Shown piece after piece: positions 24,649-33,061 of a stretch of 64,000 nt of DNA. Positions within the stretch are counted from its first letter, which is position 1, and the number at the start of each line of letters is the position of its first letter. The stretch lies in NCBI GenBank assembly GCA_045546255.1, contig JAZQCK010000015.1, positions 1-64,000 on the forward strand. The letters run 5' to 3'. Made by a program: the position numbers and the translations under genes. Source of the DNA: RGIG5612 sp045546255 (GTDB taxonomy: Bacteria; Bacillota; Clostridia; Lachnospirales; Lachnospiraceae). Under the pieces are notes generated by a model. It had not been told where the DNA came from. It did not search any database and saw only the letters and a list, made by a program, of their open reading frames with translations.

Positions 24649-25377
24649 TTAACCAAACAATTCCTGGTTCAGATAATCTAAAAGCGTATTGCTTTCACGG
24701 TCTGTATCGACCTGTTCTTTCAGGGAGTTCATTTTTTTATCGAGCTCTGCGCTGAGATCCGCGCAGGCTTTCAGTTCATCAGACATTTCCTGTGTGAAGT
24801 TTGCTTTTTTCTTATAGCGCAGCTGATGTTCTAAACTTGCCCAGGAATCCATGGCGATCGTCCTAAGCTGAACCTCAACCTTAACCTGCCTCGTTTCCTT
24901 CTCAAAGAAAACCGGAACCTTGACAATCATATGCAGGCTGCGATAGCCATTTTCTTTTGGATTCTTTATGTAATCTTTTACTTTCAGGATTTCAATATCA
25001 TCCTGACGTTCTAAGGCCTGGGCTAAAGCATAGACATCATCCTGGAAAGAGCAGATAACGCGGACACCGGCAATGTCATGAATATTTGCTTCAATATTTT
25101 CCGGAGACATCGCAAGGCCCTTTTTGCGCAGTTTCTTCATAATGCCGGAAAGACTTTTAAGGCGGGATTGAATGCTGCTGATCGGCTGACGGTCAAATTT
25201 CAGGGCAGTCTCTTCACTTAATACATTGAATTTCGTCTCGATCTCAAGAAGCGCACACTTATAAAAGGTCATCATTCTTGCAAAATCATAGGTCGTCTCT
25301 AAAAAGCCTTCGACCTCAGGAGAAGAAATGAGGGCTTTCAGCATGGTTTCTTCCGTTTTTGTAATTTGGTATTCCAT
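24649..25377 (-). CDS. relQ: Small alarmone synthetase (RelQ type)
   Basis: The enzyme transfers pyrophosphate from ATP to GDP or GTP to make (p)ppGpp. The 242-residue protein has only the synthetase domain of RelA/SpoT: HDIAGVRVICSF, KDYIKNPKENGYRSLHMIV and VEVQLRTIAMDSWASLEHQLRYK. It lacks the hydrolase, TGS and ACT domains, as in the RelQ/SAS1 group. The C-terminal helices match RelQ length and would form the tetramer interface. It converges on the CLC gene with no terminator between them. Confidence 0.92.
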   Translation of the reverse strand: MEYQITKTEETMLKALISSPEVEGFLETTYDFARMMTFYKCALLEIETKFNVLSEETALKFDRQPISSIQSRLKSLSGIMKKLRKKGLAMSPENIEANIHDIAGVRVICSFQDDVYALAQALERQDDIEILKVKDYIKNPKENGYRSLHMIVKVPVFFEKETRQVKVEVQLRTIAMDSWASLEHQLRYKKKANFTQEMSDELKACADLSAELDKKMNSLKEQVDTDRESNTLLDYLNQELFG

Positions 25378-25515
25378 TTTATTTAATCCTTTTCTATTTT
25401 TCTTTTTGCAATAACATTGCTCAGTAATATCCTTAAGTCAAATCATGTTGTCAATTTTTTAGTATCATAAGATTAATATTTGATATTCTTGTGAAAAGAG
25501 AAGGGAAAAAGAAGG

Positions 25516-25544
25516 TTGCATCTGCTTTTACGCAGTGATATAGT
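25516..25544 (+). promoter_or_regulatory. Promoter of the riboflavin operon
   Basis: TTGCAT (25516-25521), 17 bases, TATAGT (25539-25544). It would start transcription near 25551, about 20 bases before the FMN riboswitch. Confidence 0.7.
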
Positions 25545-25572
25545 AAAGTAAATTAAATAGAAAATACAAATA

Positions 25573-25688
25573 GCTTCAGGGTTGGGTGAAATTCCCTACC
25601 GGCGGTACAGCCCGCGAACATTCTGCGAATGCAGGATGCCGATTCGGTGAAATTCCGAAGCCGACAGTAAAGTCTGGATGGGAGAAGC
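25573..25688 (+). promoter_or_regulatory. ribD leader: FMN riboswitch (RFN element)
   Basis: The classic RFN core is nearly exact: agggttgggtgaaattccc, then taccggcggt, agcccgcga, a variable hairpin, gattcggtgaaattccgaag, ccgacagtaaagtctggatg and ggagaag. Closing stem P1 is GCTTC/GAAGC. It controls the four riboflavin genes downstream; FMN binding would favour the terminator at 25729-25757. Confidence 0.97.
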
Positions 25689-25728
25689 GGATATTATTCG
25701 ATTGATTTAATAGATTGTGATTGATCCG

Positions 25729-25757
25729 GACCTCTGAAGTAATTCAGAGGTCTTTTC
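25729..25757 (+). terminator. Expression-platform terminator of the FMN riboswitch
   Basis: GACCTCTGAA pairs with TTCAGAGGTC around a four-base loop, followed by ttttctt. It lies 40 bases after the aptamer and 90 bases before ribD. Confidence 0.9.
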
Positions 25758-25847
25758 TTATATCTGAAATCCACTGGAAGTATTAGCAAAATCGCCGGTG
25801 AAAGGGTATGAGATAAAGAAAGATCATAAAACGAGAGAAGGAACAAG

Positions 25848-27005
25848 ATGGAAGCACAGAACAATGTAATTCACGAACAGTATATGAAACGGGCCATCGA
25901 GCTTGCAAAAAAAGGAAGAGGATATACTTCTCCGAATCCGATCGTAGGCTGCGTTGTTGTTAAGGACGGGCGCATTATCAGCGAGGGATATCACGAAAGA
26001 TATGGCGAGTTTCATGCAGAACGAAATGCACTCCTTCGCTGTAAGGAAGATGCGGAAAGAGCAGATCTTTATGTAACCTTAGAGCCTTGCTGCCATCAGG
26101 GAAAAACCCCACCATGTACCGATATCATCATCGAAAAAAAGATTGACCGAGTCTTTATTGGCAGTATGGATCCAAATCCCTTAGTTGCAGGAAAAGGCGC
26201 ACAGATCTTAAAAGATGCGGGTATCCTTGTCGAGACTGGAATTCTGGAAAAAGAGTGCCTCAGGATGAATGAGATCTTTTTTCATTTCATTACAACGAAA
26301 ACACCGTTTGTTCTCTCCAAATATGCGATGTCCATGGACGGAAAGATCGCATCAGAAAGCGGAGACTCCAAGTGGGTGACTGGAGAGGAAGCAAGAGCAG
26401 AGGTTCATCTTCTCCGGAAATACTATTCAGCTATCATGGTCGGGATCGGAACTGTTCTTGCAGATGACCCAATGCTGAATTGCAGAGTGGAAGAAGGGGT
26501 TGATCCGATCCGCATCATCTGTGATTCTTCGCTTCGCATTTCTGTGGACAGCAAGATTGTCCAGACTGCAAAGGACATTCCGACGATCGTTGCGGCTGGT
26601 ACATTCGGGAGTGACTTTTTCGGTTCACCGATGAAACTGGAAAATATGAAAGAAAAAGAAAAACAGCTGACAGAGAAGGGCGTTACTGTTCTTCATACTT
26701 CCAAAGGCGGGAAAGTTGACTTAAAAGAACTGATGGAGCTTTTGGGGGAAAGAGGAATTGACAGCATTCTGCTGGAAGGCGGAGGAGAACTGAATGCGGC
26801 GGCCTTTTCTGCAGGAATCGTAAGCAAAGTGCAGGCCTATATTGCAGGCAAGATCATCGGAGGGGAGACATCTAAAACACCGGTGACCGGAAAAGGTGCG
26901 ATGACAATGAAAGATGCATCGGTACTTAGGGATCTGGAAGTGCGAATGGTTGGCGAGGATATCTGCATGACAGGCTATCCGGTCACAAACAGCCGGAAAC
27001 AGTGA
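25848..27005 (+). CDS. ribD: Bifunctional riboflavin deaminase/reductase RibD
   Basis: The enzyme deaminates and then reduces the pyrimidine intermediate in steps two and three of riboflavin synthesis. The N-terminal deaminase has zinc ligands in HAERNAL (His56) and CCHQGKTPPC (Cys81, Cys90). The C-terminal reductase begins near residue 150 with KYAMSMDGKIASESGDSKWVT. The length of 385 residues is normal for the fusion. The ATG follows AGAAGGAA. It is the first gene after the FMN riboswitch. Confidence 0.95.
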   Translation: MEAQNNVIHEQYMKRAIELAKKGRGYTSPNPIVGCVVVKDGRIISEGYHERYGEFHAERNALLRCKEDAERADLYVTLEPCCHQGKTPPCTDIIIEKKIDRVFIGSMDPNPLVAGKGAQILKDAGILVETGILEKECLRMNEIFFHFITTKTPFVLSKYAMSMDGKIASESGDSKWVTGEEARAEVHLLRKYYSAIMVGIGTVLADDPMLNCRVEEGVDPIRIICDSSLRISVDSKIVQTAKDIPTIVAAGTFGSDFFGSPMKLENMKEKEKQLTEKGVTVLHTSKGGKVDLKELMELLGERGIDSILLEGGGELNAAAFSAGIVSKVQAYIAGKIIGGETSKTPVTGKGAMTMKDASVLRDLEVRMVGEDICMTGYPVTNSRKQ

Positions 27006-27078
27006 TGCAGCAAATATCAAGCTGATAGCACGACAAACAATCAATGCAAAAAAGTATGAATGGGAGAATTAAGATCAT

Positions 27079-27738
27079 ATGTTTACAGGATTGATCGAAG
27101 AGACAGGAACACTGCAGAGTATACAGCGCGGGGGCGCATCCTGCGTTCTGACGATCGGCTGCAGAGAGGTCCTTGAAAATACGAAGATTGGAGACAGCAT
27201 TGCAGTCAATGGCGTCTGTCTGACAGTGACCTCTTTTGGAAGCAACTACTTTACGGCCGACGCTATGCCGGAGACGTTAAACAGGAGCTCACTTGGAGAG
27301 CTTCGTACGGGAAGTCTCGTAAATCTTGAACGGGCGATGCCGGCAGATGGCAGATTCGGCGGACATATCGTTTCAGGACATATCGACGGAACCGGAAAGA
27401 TCGAGCAGATTCTGACGGATGCAAATGCTGTCTGGTATACCGTTTCCGCACCGGCTCAGATCCTTCGATATATCGTGGAGAAAGGCTCGGTCACGATCGA
27501 TGGAATCAGTCTGACCGTTGCGTATGTGGATGAGCGTGTCTTTAAAGTTTCTATCATCCCGCACACCCAAAAAGTCACGGCGCTTCATGAAAAGAGAATC
27601 GGAAGTATTGTGAATCTGGAATGCGACATCATAGGAAAATATGTGGAGAAACTTTTAACGCCATATGTACCGGAGAAAGAAGAGCAGTCCTCAGGCAGAG
27701 GGCTGACAGAGGACTTCTTAAGAAGCCACGGGTTCTGA
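27079..27738 (+). CDS. ribE: Riboflavin synthase, alpha subunit
   Basis: The enzyme dismutates two 6,7-dimethyl-8-ribityllumazine molecules into riboflavin. The 219-residue protein starts with the invariant MFTGLIEETG and shows the two internal lumazine-binding repeats: NGVCLTVTSF with GRFGGHIVSGHIDGTG, then DGISLTVAYV and later VNLECDIIGKYVEKLL. It lies 73 bases after ribD in the riboswitch-controlled operon. Confidence 0.95.
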   Translation: MFTGLIEETGTLQSIQRGGASCVLTIGCREVLENTKIGDSIAVNGVCLTVTSFGSNYFTADAMPETLNRSSLGELRTGSLVNLERAMPADGRFGGHIVSGHIDGTGKIEQILTDANAVWYTVSAPAQILRYIVEKGSVTIDGISLTVAYVDERVFKVSIIPHTQKVTALHEKRIGSIVNLECDIIGKYVEKLLTPYVPEKEEQSSGRGLTEDFLRSHGF

Positions 27739-27821
27739 TCTGGAGAAGCAATAGAGAAAATATGCAGGGGGTAACCCTGAACGAAACAATCCTTAAAGAA
27801 AGACAGAGGAGGAGCAAGATA

Positions 27822-29027
27822 ATGGCAAAAGAAATCGGGACTGTGGAACAGGCATTACAGGACCTGAAAGACGGAAAAGTCATCCTGGTGATCGACGATC
27901 CGGAAAGAGAAAACGAAGGCGATCTGATCTGTGCAGCAGAGTTTGCAACGACAGAGAATGTCAACTTTATGGCAAGCGATGCGAAAGGTCTGATCTGTAT
28001 GCCGATGAGTGGAGAACTCTGCGACAAGCTGGGACTCGAGCAGATGGTGAGTGTCAATACAGACAACCATTGCACCGCTTTTACCGTGTCCATCGACCAT
28101 GTGGATACCACGACTGGAATCTCGGCAGCAGAACGTTCCTTTACGGCGCTTAAGACAGTGGAAGAAGATGCAAAACCGTCTGACTTCCGACGTCCGGGAC
28201 ATATGTTCCCGCTGCGTGCAAAAGAAGGCGGAATCCTTGTACGTGATGGACACACAGAGGCGACTGTGGATCTGATGCGCCTTGCAGGATTGAAGCCGGC
28301 AGGTCTTTGCTGCGAGATCATGAGAGAAGACGGAACCATGATGCGGACAAAAGAACTCTTAGAATTTGCGGAAGAGAAAAACCTTACGGTGATCACGATC
28401 GCAGACCTGATCAAATATCGTTTGAAGAATGAAAGCCTTGTACGGAGAGAAGCAGATGCAAAGCTTCCGACGAAGTATGGCAACTTTGAGATCTTAGGAT
28501 ATGAAAATGTCCTGAACGGGGATCATCATGTTGCTCTTGTTATGGGAGATGTAACAGACGGAGAGCCGGTGCTCTGCAGAGTTCATTCCGAGTGCCTGAC
28601 AGGCGACGTCTTTGGATCCAGCCGCTGCGACTGCGGAGAACAGCTCCAGCAGGCGATGAAACAGATCGCGGAAGAGGGCAGAGGACTGATCCTTTACCTG
28701 CGTCAGGAAGGCAGAGGAATCGGTCTGATCAATAAGCTGAAAGCCTATGAACTGCAGGAACAGGGTTACGATACGGTTGAGGCAAATATCATGCTGGGCT
28801 TTGCTCCGGACCTTAGGGAGTATGGTGTCGGTGCACAGATCTTAAGAGACATCGGAGTGAAGCAGTTACGGCTTCTTACCAACAATCCTAAGAAGATCAC
28901 GGGCCTTGCAGGATACGGCATATCCATTGTTGAAAGGGTGCCGATTCAGATTCAGCCGCAGAAATATGATTACAGATACCTGAAGACAAAGCAGGAAAAA
29001 ATGGAACACATGACCAATTATGAATAA
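27822..29027 (+). CDS. ribBA: Bifunctional DHBP synthase / GTP cyclohydrolase II
   Basis: This fusion makes both early precursors: 3,4-dihydroxy-2-butanone 4-phosphate from ribulose 5-phosphate, and the pyrimidine from GTP. The first ~200 residues are RibB (VIDDPERENEGDLICAAE, THE-type motif in DGHTEATVDLMRLAG). The rest is RibA with the zinc site CLTGDVFGSSRCDCGEQL and LRQEGRGIGL. It is 401 residues. The ATG at 27822 follows AGAGGAGG; the open frame extends upstream to 27621 but overlaps ribE and has no ribosome site. Confidence 0.95.
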   Translation: MAKEIGTVEQALQDLKDGKVILVIDDPERENEGDLICAAEFATTENVNFMASDAKGLICMPMSGELCDKLGLEQMVSVNTDNHCTAFTVSIDHVDTTTGISAAERSFTALKTVEEDAKPSDFRRPGHMFPLRAKEGGILVRDGHTEATVDLMRLAGLKPAGLCCEIMREDGTMMRTKELLEFAEEKNLTVITIADLIKYRLKNESLVRREADAKLPTKYGNFEILGYENVLNGDHHVALVMGDVTDGEPVLCRVHSECLTGDVFGSSRCDCGEQLQQAMKQIAEEGRGLILYLRQEGRGIGLINKLKAYELQEQGYDTVEANIMLGFAPDLREYGVGAQILRDIGVKQLRLLTNNPKKITGLAGYGISIVERVPIQIQPQKYDYRYLKTKQEKMEHMTNYE

Positions 29028-29114
29028 AGCCAGGAACAAGCAAAATCCATGCAGAGACTGTCATTAGCAATGTAAAACAATGAATTCAGAAATAAAACAA
29101 TCGGAGGAATTATC

Positions 29115-29582
29115 ATGAGAGTATTAGAAGGAAAAGTTGTAGCCGGACAGGTGAAGATTGGAATCGTAGCAGCAAGATTCAATGAGTTTATCGTATCAAA
29201 ACTCGTTGGCGGAGCACAGGATGCGCTGATCCGTCACGGCGTAGAAGATGGCAATATCGAAGTTGCCTGGGTGCCGGGTGCATTCGAGATTCCGTTTATT
29301 GCACAGAAAATGGCTGAGTCCGGAAAGTATGATGCGATCCTTTGCCTTGGTGCTGTCATCCGTGGCGCTACAAGTCATTATGACCTTGTCTGCAATGAAG
29401 CTGCAAAAGGAATCGCAACAGTTGGCCTTAAGACCGGAGTTCCAACTCTGTTTGGTGTTGTAACGACCGATAATATTGAGCAGGCGATCGAACGTGCAGG
29501 AACAAAAGCAGGCAACAAAGGATATGATGTTGCATGCTCTGCAATTGAAATGATCAACTTAGTGAACGAAATTAATGCGTAA
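29115..29582 (+). CDS. ribH: 6,7-dimethyl-8-ribityllumazine synthase
   Basis: The enzyme condenses the two RibBA/RibD-derived precursors into lumazine and usually forms a 60-subunit shell. The 155-residue protein has the family pattern ARFNEFIVSKL, VPGAFEIPF, CLGAVIRGATSHYD and FGVVTTDNIEQA. The ATG follows ATCGGAGG. It is the last rib gene; its final 11 bases overlap the 3' end of the HAD phosphatase gene on the opposite strand. Confidence 0.96.
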   Translation: MRVLEGKVVAGQVKIGIVAARFNEFIVSKLVGGAQDALIRHGVEDGNIEVAWVPGAFEIPFIAQKMAESGKYDAILCLGAVIRGATSHYDLVCNEAAKGIATVGLKTGVPTLFGVVTTDNIEQAIERAGTKAGNKGYDVACSAIEMINLVNEINA

Positions 29583-30225
29583 GCCAGGGGACAACCTCGG
29601 CTGCAGATGAAAGGACGGCAGCAGCTTTTCCTGCGATCTCTGCGGAAGGTTGCACCATGTCCGGAATACAGATAACGGGGATCCCGCCGTTAATTGCGGC
29701 GCGGACTCCGTTTTCAGAGTCTTCAAGGACAAGCGCCTTTGAAGGATCTGTGTTATTATTCGCGCATGCTTTTAAGAAGATTTCAGGATCCGGTTTTGTG
29801 CGGCGGACAGCCTCACCGCCGACGATATAAGAAAAATACTCGCGAAGGCCGGAAGCGTTAAGAAACTTTTCCACATATGGAGTCTGAGAGGAACTTGCAA
29901 CGCAACAGGGAATCTTCTTTTCCCAGATCCAGCCTAAAAGTTCCTTGATCCCGGGCTTAACAGGCACTCCGTTCTTTTCGATATATTCCAGCTGCAATGC
30001 ACGGGTGTCTTTGGTCACTGCTTCTTTCGGATAATCCGGTCCGTAGATCCGGTCCAAGATCTCAAAGAGAACAGTGCCGGAAACGCCGACTGTCTGAAGA
30101 TAATCTTCCTCTTTGTGAACATAGCCATACTTTGGAAGCACGGTGGCCCGCAGTTCCATAAACATCCTCTCGGTATCAAAGAGGAGGCCGTCCATATCAA
30201 AAATAAAAAGTTCAGGAAGGTTCAT
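29572..30225 (-). CDS. HAD superfamily phosphatase (beta-phosphoglucomutase-like)
   Basis: A 217-residue HAD hydrolase of subfamily I with an alpha-helical cap. The nucleophile motif is FIFDMDGLLFDTE, motif II is VASSSQT, and the acidic motif is VLEDSENGVRAA. Its substrate cannot be read from the sequence. The tail-to-tail overlap with ribH raises the idea that it removes the phosphate from the RibD product, a step done by HAD enzymes in other bacteria; this is inference only. The ATG at 30225 lies 9 bases after AGGA; an in-frame TTG at 30246 is less likely. Confidence 0.85.
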   Translation of the reverse strand: MNLPELFIFDMDGLLFDTERMFMELRATVLPKYGYVHKEEDYLQTVGVSGTVLFEILDRIYGPDYPKEAVTKDTRALQLEYIEKNGVPVKPGIKELLGWIWEKKIPCCVASSSQTPYVEKFLNASGLREYFSYIVGGEAVRRTKPDPEIFLKACANNNTDPSKALVLEDSENGVRAAINGGIPVICIPDMVQPSAEIAGKAAAVLSSAAEVVPWLTH

Positions 30226-30304
30226 TTGTAGTGGTCCTTTCCTCAAAAATCTGTCTTATTATTTCACAGCATTAGCGCAAAAATCAACCTCCGTTGGAAA
30301 TCGT

Positions 30305-30333
30305 TTGACAAGTATTGGTTTTACTGTTAAGAT
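30305..30333 (+). promoter_or_regulatory. rpsO promoter
   Basis: A consensus -35 TTGACA (30305-30310), 17 bases, TAAGAT (30328-30333). The leader is about 80 bases and could hold an S15 autoregulatory structure, but I cannot identify a known S15 leader class. Confidence 0.8.
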
Positions 30334-30421
30334 ATGCAAGTTGTCAGCCCTTTCTCAGATGACGGACACTCCGGCCGCATCTTAGATACGGGTGGTAATC
30401 AAAAATAAGGAGGAAATTAAA

Positions 30422-30688
30422 ATGATTACACCAGAAATCAAAGCAGAAATTATCAAGGAGTATGGAAAAACTCCGGCAGACACAGGTTCTACAGAAGTTC
30501 AGGTAGCTCTTCTGACATACAGAATCAAGGAGCTTACTGAGCACTTAAAGACACATAAGAAAGACCACCACTCCAGAAGAGGCCTTCTGAAGATGGTAGG
30601 TAAGAGAAGAGGACTTCTTGACTATCTGAAGAGCAAAGATATCGAAGCTTATCGTCAGCTGATCGACAAACTCGGTATCAGAAAATAA
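30422..30688 (+). CDS. rpsO: 30S ribosomal protein S15
   Basis: A primary 16S rRNA binding protein of the small subunit platform. It is 88 residues, the standard length, and matches S15 across its length (DTGSTEVQVALLTYRI, HKKDHHSRRGLL, KRRGLLDYL). The ATG follows AAGGAGG; the in-frame start at 30392 is not needed. It is followed by pnp in the widely conserved rpsO-pnp order. Confidence 0.97.
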   Translation: MITPEIKAEIIKEYGKTPADTGSTEVQVALLTYRIKELTEHLKTHKKDHHSRRGLLKMVGKRRGLLDYLKSKDIEAYRQLIDKLGIRK

Positions 30689-30700
30689 TTGGTTCAAATC

Positions 30701-30732
30701 AATAGACCAGGCAAACAGCTGCCCGGTCTATT
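30701..30732 (+). terminator. rpsO 3' hairpin (weak terminator or processing site)
   Basis: AATAGACCaGGC pairs with GCCcGGTCTATT. The following sequence is gttatgttatt, a poor T-run. It probably gives partial termination or an RNase site between rpsO and pnp. Confidence 0.7.
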
Positions 30733-30741
30733 GTTATGTTA

Positions 30742-30799
30742 TTAGGGCATTCCGCCCGAGAAGTATTGTTGTTTTTTTAGGGCATTCCGCCCGAGAAGT
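30742..30799 (+). repeat. Tandem 23-bp hairpin repeat in the pnp leader
   Basis: Two identical copies start ttagggcattccgcccgaga and end agt (30742-30764 and 30777-30799), 35 bases apart. Each can form the small hairpin GGGC-attcc-GCCC. The second copy ends 11 bases before the pnp start, directly against its Shine-Dalgarno sequence AGGAGG (30801). Confidence 0.9.
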
Positions 30800-30810
30800 T
30801 AGGAGGAAAA

Positions 30811-32901
30811 ATGAGCTACAAAACTTTTGAAATGGAACTTGCAGGAAGAACGCTGCGCGCTGATATCGGCCGTGTTGCTGCACAGGCAAATGGAGCGGTT
30901 TTACTTCACTATGGTGACACCGTGATCCTTTCTACAGCAACCGCATCCGAAAAGCCGAGAGACGGCATTGATTTCTTCCCGCTCAGTGTTGACTTTGAAG
31001 AAAAGCTGTATTCTGTCGGAAAGATCCCGGGAGGATTCACAAGAAGAGAAGGAAGACCTTCCGAGAACGCAGTCCTCACCGCACGTGTTATCGACCGTCC
31101 GATGCGCCCGCTGTTCCCGAAGGACTACAGAAATGATGTCGTATTAAACAACCTCGTTATGAGCGTTGACCCGGATTGCCAGCCGGAGCTGGTAGCAATG
31201 CTCGGAAGCGCACTTGCAACCTGCATCTCTGATATCCCGTTTGACGGCCCGGTAGCGATGACTCAGGTTGGTATGATCGATGGAGAACTGATCTTCAACC
31301 CGACGACAGCACAGAAACATGTTTCTGATTTAGCACTTACCGTTGCTTCCACACCGGAGAAGGTCATCATGATCGAAGCCGGTGCAAACGAAGTTCCGGA
31401 AGATAAAATGATTGAAGCAATCTTCGCAGCAGATGATCTCAACAAAAAAGTAAATGAATTCTTTGCAAAGATCATCGCAGAAGTTGGAAAAGAAAAACAC
31501 ACTTACGAAAGCCATGTTGTTCCGGAAGAAGTGACCAACGCAATCATAGAGCTGGTTCCGCCAGAAGAAATGGAAAAAGCTGTTTTCACAGACGTGAAGC
31601 AGGAAAGAGATAAAAACATCTCCGAGATCAAAGACATGCTCGCAGAGAAGTTTGCAGAAGAGCACGAGGACTGGATCCCGAGCATTGATGAGGCAGTTTA
31701 TGCATACCAGAAGAAGACGGTTCGTAAGATGATCCTCAAAGATCACAAGAGACCGGATGGACGTGCGATCGATCAGATCCGTCCGCTGGCAGCAGAGATC
31801 GATCTGCTCCCAAGAGCACACGGAAGCGGAATGTTCACACGTGGACAGACGCAGATCATGACAGCAACAACACTTGGACCGCTCTCCGAGGCACAGAAGA
31901 TCGACGGACTTGATCTTGAAGTCACTTCCAAGAGATATATGCATCAGTACAACTTTCCGGCATACTCTGTAGGTGAGGCTAGACCGAACCGTACTCCGGG
32001 ACGTCGTGAGATCGGACATGGTGCGTTAGCAGAAAGAGCTCTGCTTCCTGTTATTCCTTCAGAGCAGGAGTTCCCATATGCACTGAGACTGGTTTCCGAG
32101 ACCTTTGAGTCCAACGGATCCACCAGCCAGGCATCTGTCTGCGCATCCACTCTGAGTCTTATGGCAGCAGGTGTTCCGATCAAACGTCCGGTTGCAGGTA
32201 TCTCCTGTGGTCTTGTAACAGGCGAGACAGACGATGATTATCTGGTACTGACCGACATCCAGGGCCTTGAAGATTTCTTCGGAGATATGGACTTTAAAGT
32301 AGCAGGAACCGACGTTGGTATCACAGCAATCCAGATGGATATCAAGATCCACGGTCTTACAAGAGCAATCGTAGAAGAAGCCATCGCAAGAACCAAGCAG
32401 GCAAGAACCTACATCCTGCATGAAGTCATGCTTCCGGTCATCGCTGAGCCGCGTAAAGAAGTCGGCAAATATGCACCGAAGATCATCAGCATGCAGATCG
32501 ATCCGGAAAAGATCGGTGAAGTTGTTGGTAAGCAGGGTAAAGTCATCAACGAGATCATTGCCAGAACCGGCGTTAAGATTGACATCAACGATGACGGTAT
32601 GGTTTCCATCTGCGGCGTAGAGAAAGAGAAACTCGAAGAAGCCCGTGAGATCATCGATACGATCGTTTCCGAGTTTGAAACCGGAAGAATCTATGAAGGT
32701 AAAGTCGTTTCCATCAAAGACTTTGGCGCATTCTTAGAGTTTGCACCGGGTAAAGAGGGAATGGTTCATATCTCCAAGATCGCTCCGGAGCGTATCAAAC
32801 GCGTAGAAGATGTTCTGACTCTTGGTGATGTCGTTAAGGCAAAATGCCTTGGACCGGATAAGATGGGACGTGTTTCCTTCAGCATAAAGGACGCAAAATA
32901 A
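30811..32901 (+). CDS. pnp: Polyribonucleotide nucleotidyltransferase (PNPase)
   Basis: A phosphorolytic 3'-5' exoribonuclease of the RNA decay machinery. It is 696 residues and collinear with the family: first RNase PH domain (GGFTRREGRPSENA, ARVIDRPMRPLFP), an alpha-helical linker, second RNase PH domain (RAHGSGMFTRGQTQ, GRREIGHGALAERAL), a KH domain (IGEVVGKQGKVINEI, near residue 570) and an S1 domain (GRIYEGKVVSIKDFGAFLEF, near residue 630). The ATG follows AGGAGG. Autoregulation through a structured leader is known in other bacteria, and the tandem hairpins here are candidates. Confidence 0.97.
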   Translation: MSYKTFEMELAGRTLRADIGRVAAQANGAVLLHYGDTVILSTATASEKPRDGIDFFPLSVDFEEKLYSVGKIPGGFTRREGRPSENAVLTARVIDRPMRPLFPKDYRNDVVLNNLVMSVDPDCQPELVAMLGSALATCISDIPFDGPVAMTQVGMIDGELIFNPTTAQKHVSDLALTVASTPEKVIMIEAGANEVPEDKMIEAIFAADDLNKKVNEFFAKIIAEVGKEKHTYESHVVPEEVTNAIIELVPPEEMEKAVFTDVKQERDKNISEIKDMLAEKFAEEHEDWIPSIDEAVYAYQKKTVRKMILKDHKRPDGRAIDQIRPLAAEIDLLPRAHGSGMFTRGQTQIMTATTLGPLSEAQKIDGLDLEVTSKRYMHQYNFPAYSVGEARPNRTPGRREIGHGALAERALLPVIPSEQEFPYALRLVSETFESNGSTSQASVCASTLSLMAAGVPIKRPVAGISCGLVTGETDDDYLVLTDIQGLEDFFGDMDFKVAGTDVGITAIQMDIKIHGLTRAIVEEAIARTKQARTYILHEVMLPVIAEPRKEVGKYAPKIISMQIDPEKIGEVVGKQGKVINEIIARTGVKIDINDDGMVSICGVEKEKLEEAREIIDTIVSEFETGRIYEGKVVSIKDFGAFLEFAPGKEGMVHISKIAPERIKRVEDVLTLGDVVKAKCLGPDKMGRVSFSIKDAK

Positions 32902-32933
32902 TACATCAGATTGGCTTGAAATTATTAATAGGA

Positions 32934-32972
32934 ATGCCGGCATTGATTTTTCAATGCCGGTGTTTTCATTTT
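32934..32972 (+). terminator. pnp terminator
   Basis: CCGGCATTG pairs with CAATGCCGG around a six-base loop, followed by tgttttcattttc. Confidence 0.85.
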
Positions 32973-33000
32973 CACGAAGCCTAAATGCTGTGTTTGATTG

Positions 33001-33029
33001 TTTCGATAATTAGAGAAAAATGGTATAAT
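33001..33029 (+). promoter_or_regulatory. Possible promoter of the MacB-like ABC genes
   Basis: A perfect TATAAT (33024-33029) has a weak -35 (TTTCGA, 33001-33006) at 17-base spacing. It is 32 bases before the ATPase start. Confidence 0.5.
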
Positions 33030-33061
33030 ACTAAATTATCATTTTCACAGGTGGTAGGCGT

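Noticed and set aside
30385..30405. A T-box-like string (gggtggtaa) before rpsO
   Set aside because: The match is only eight bases, the rest of the T-box is missing, and the gene is not an amino acid gene.
30742..30799. CRISPR array in the pnp leader
   Set aside because: There are only two copies, separated by 12 bases.
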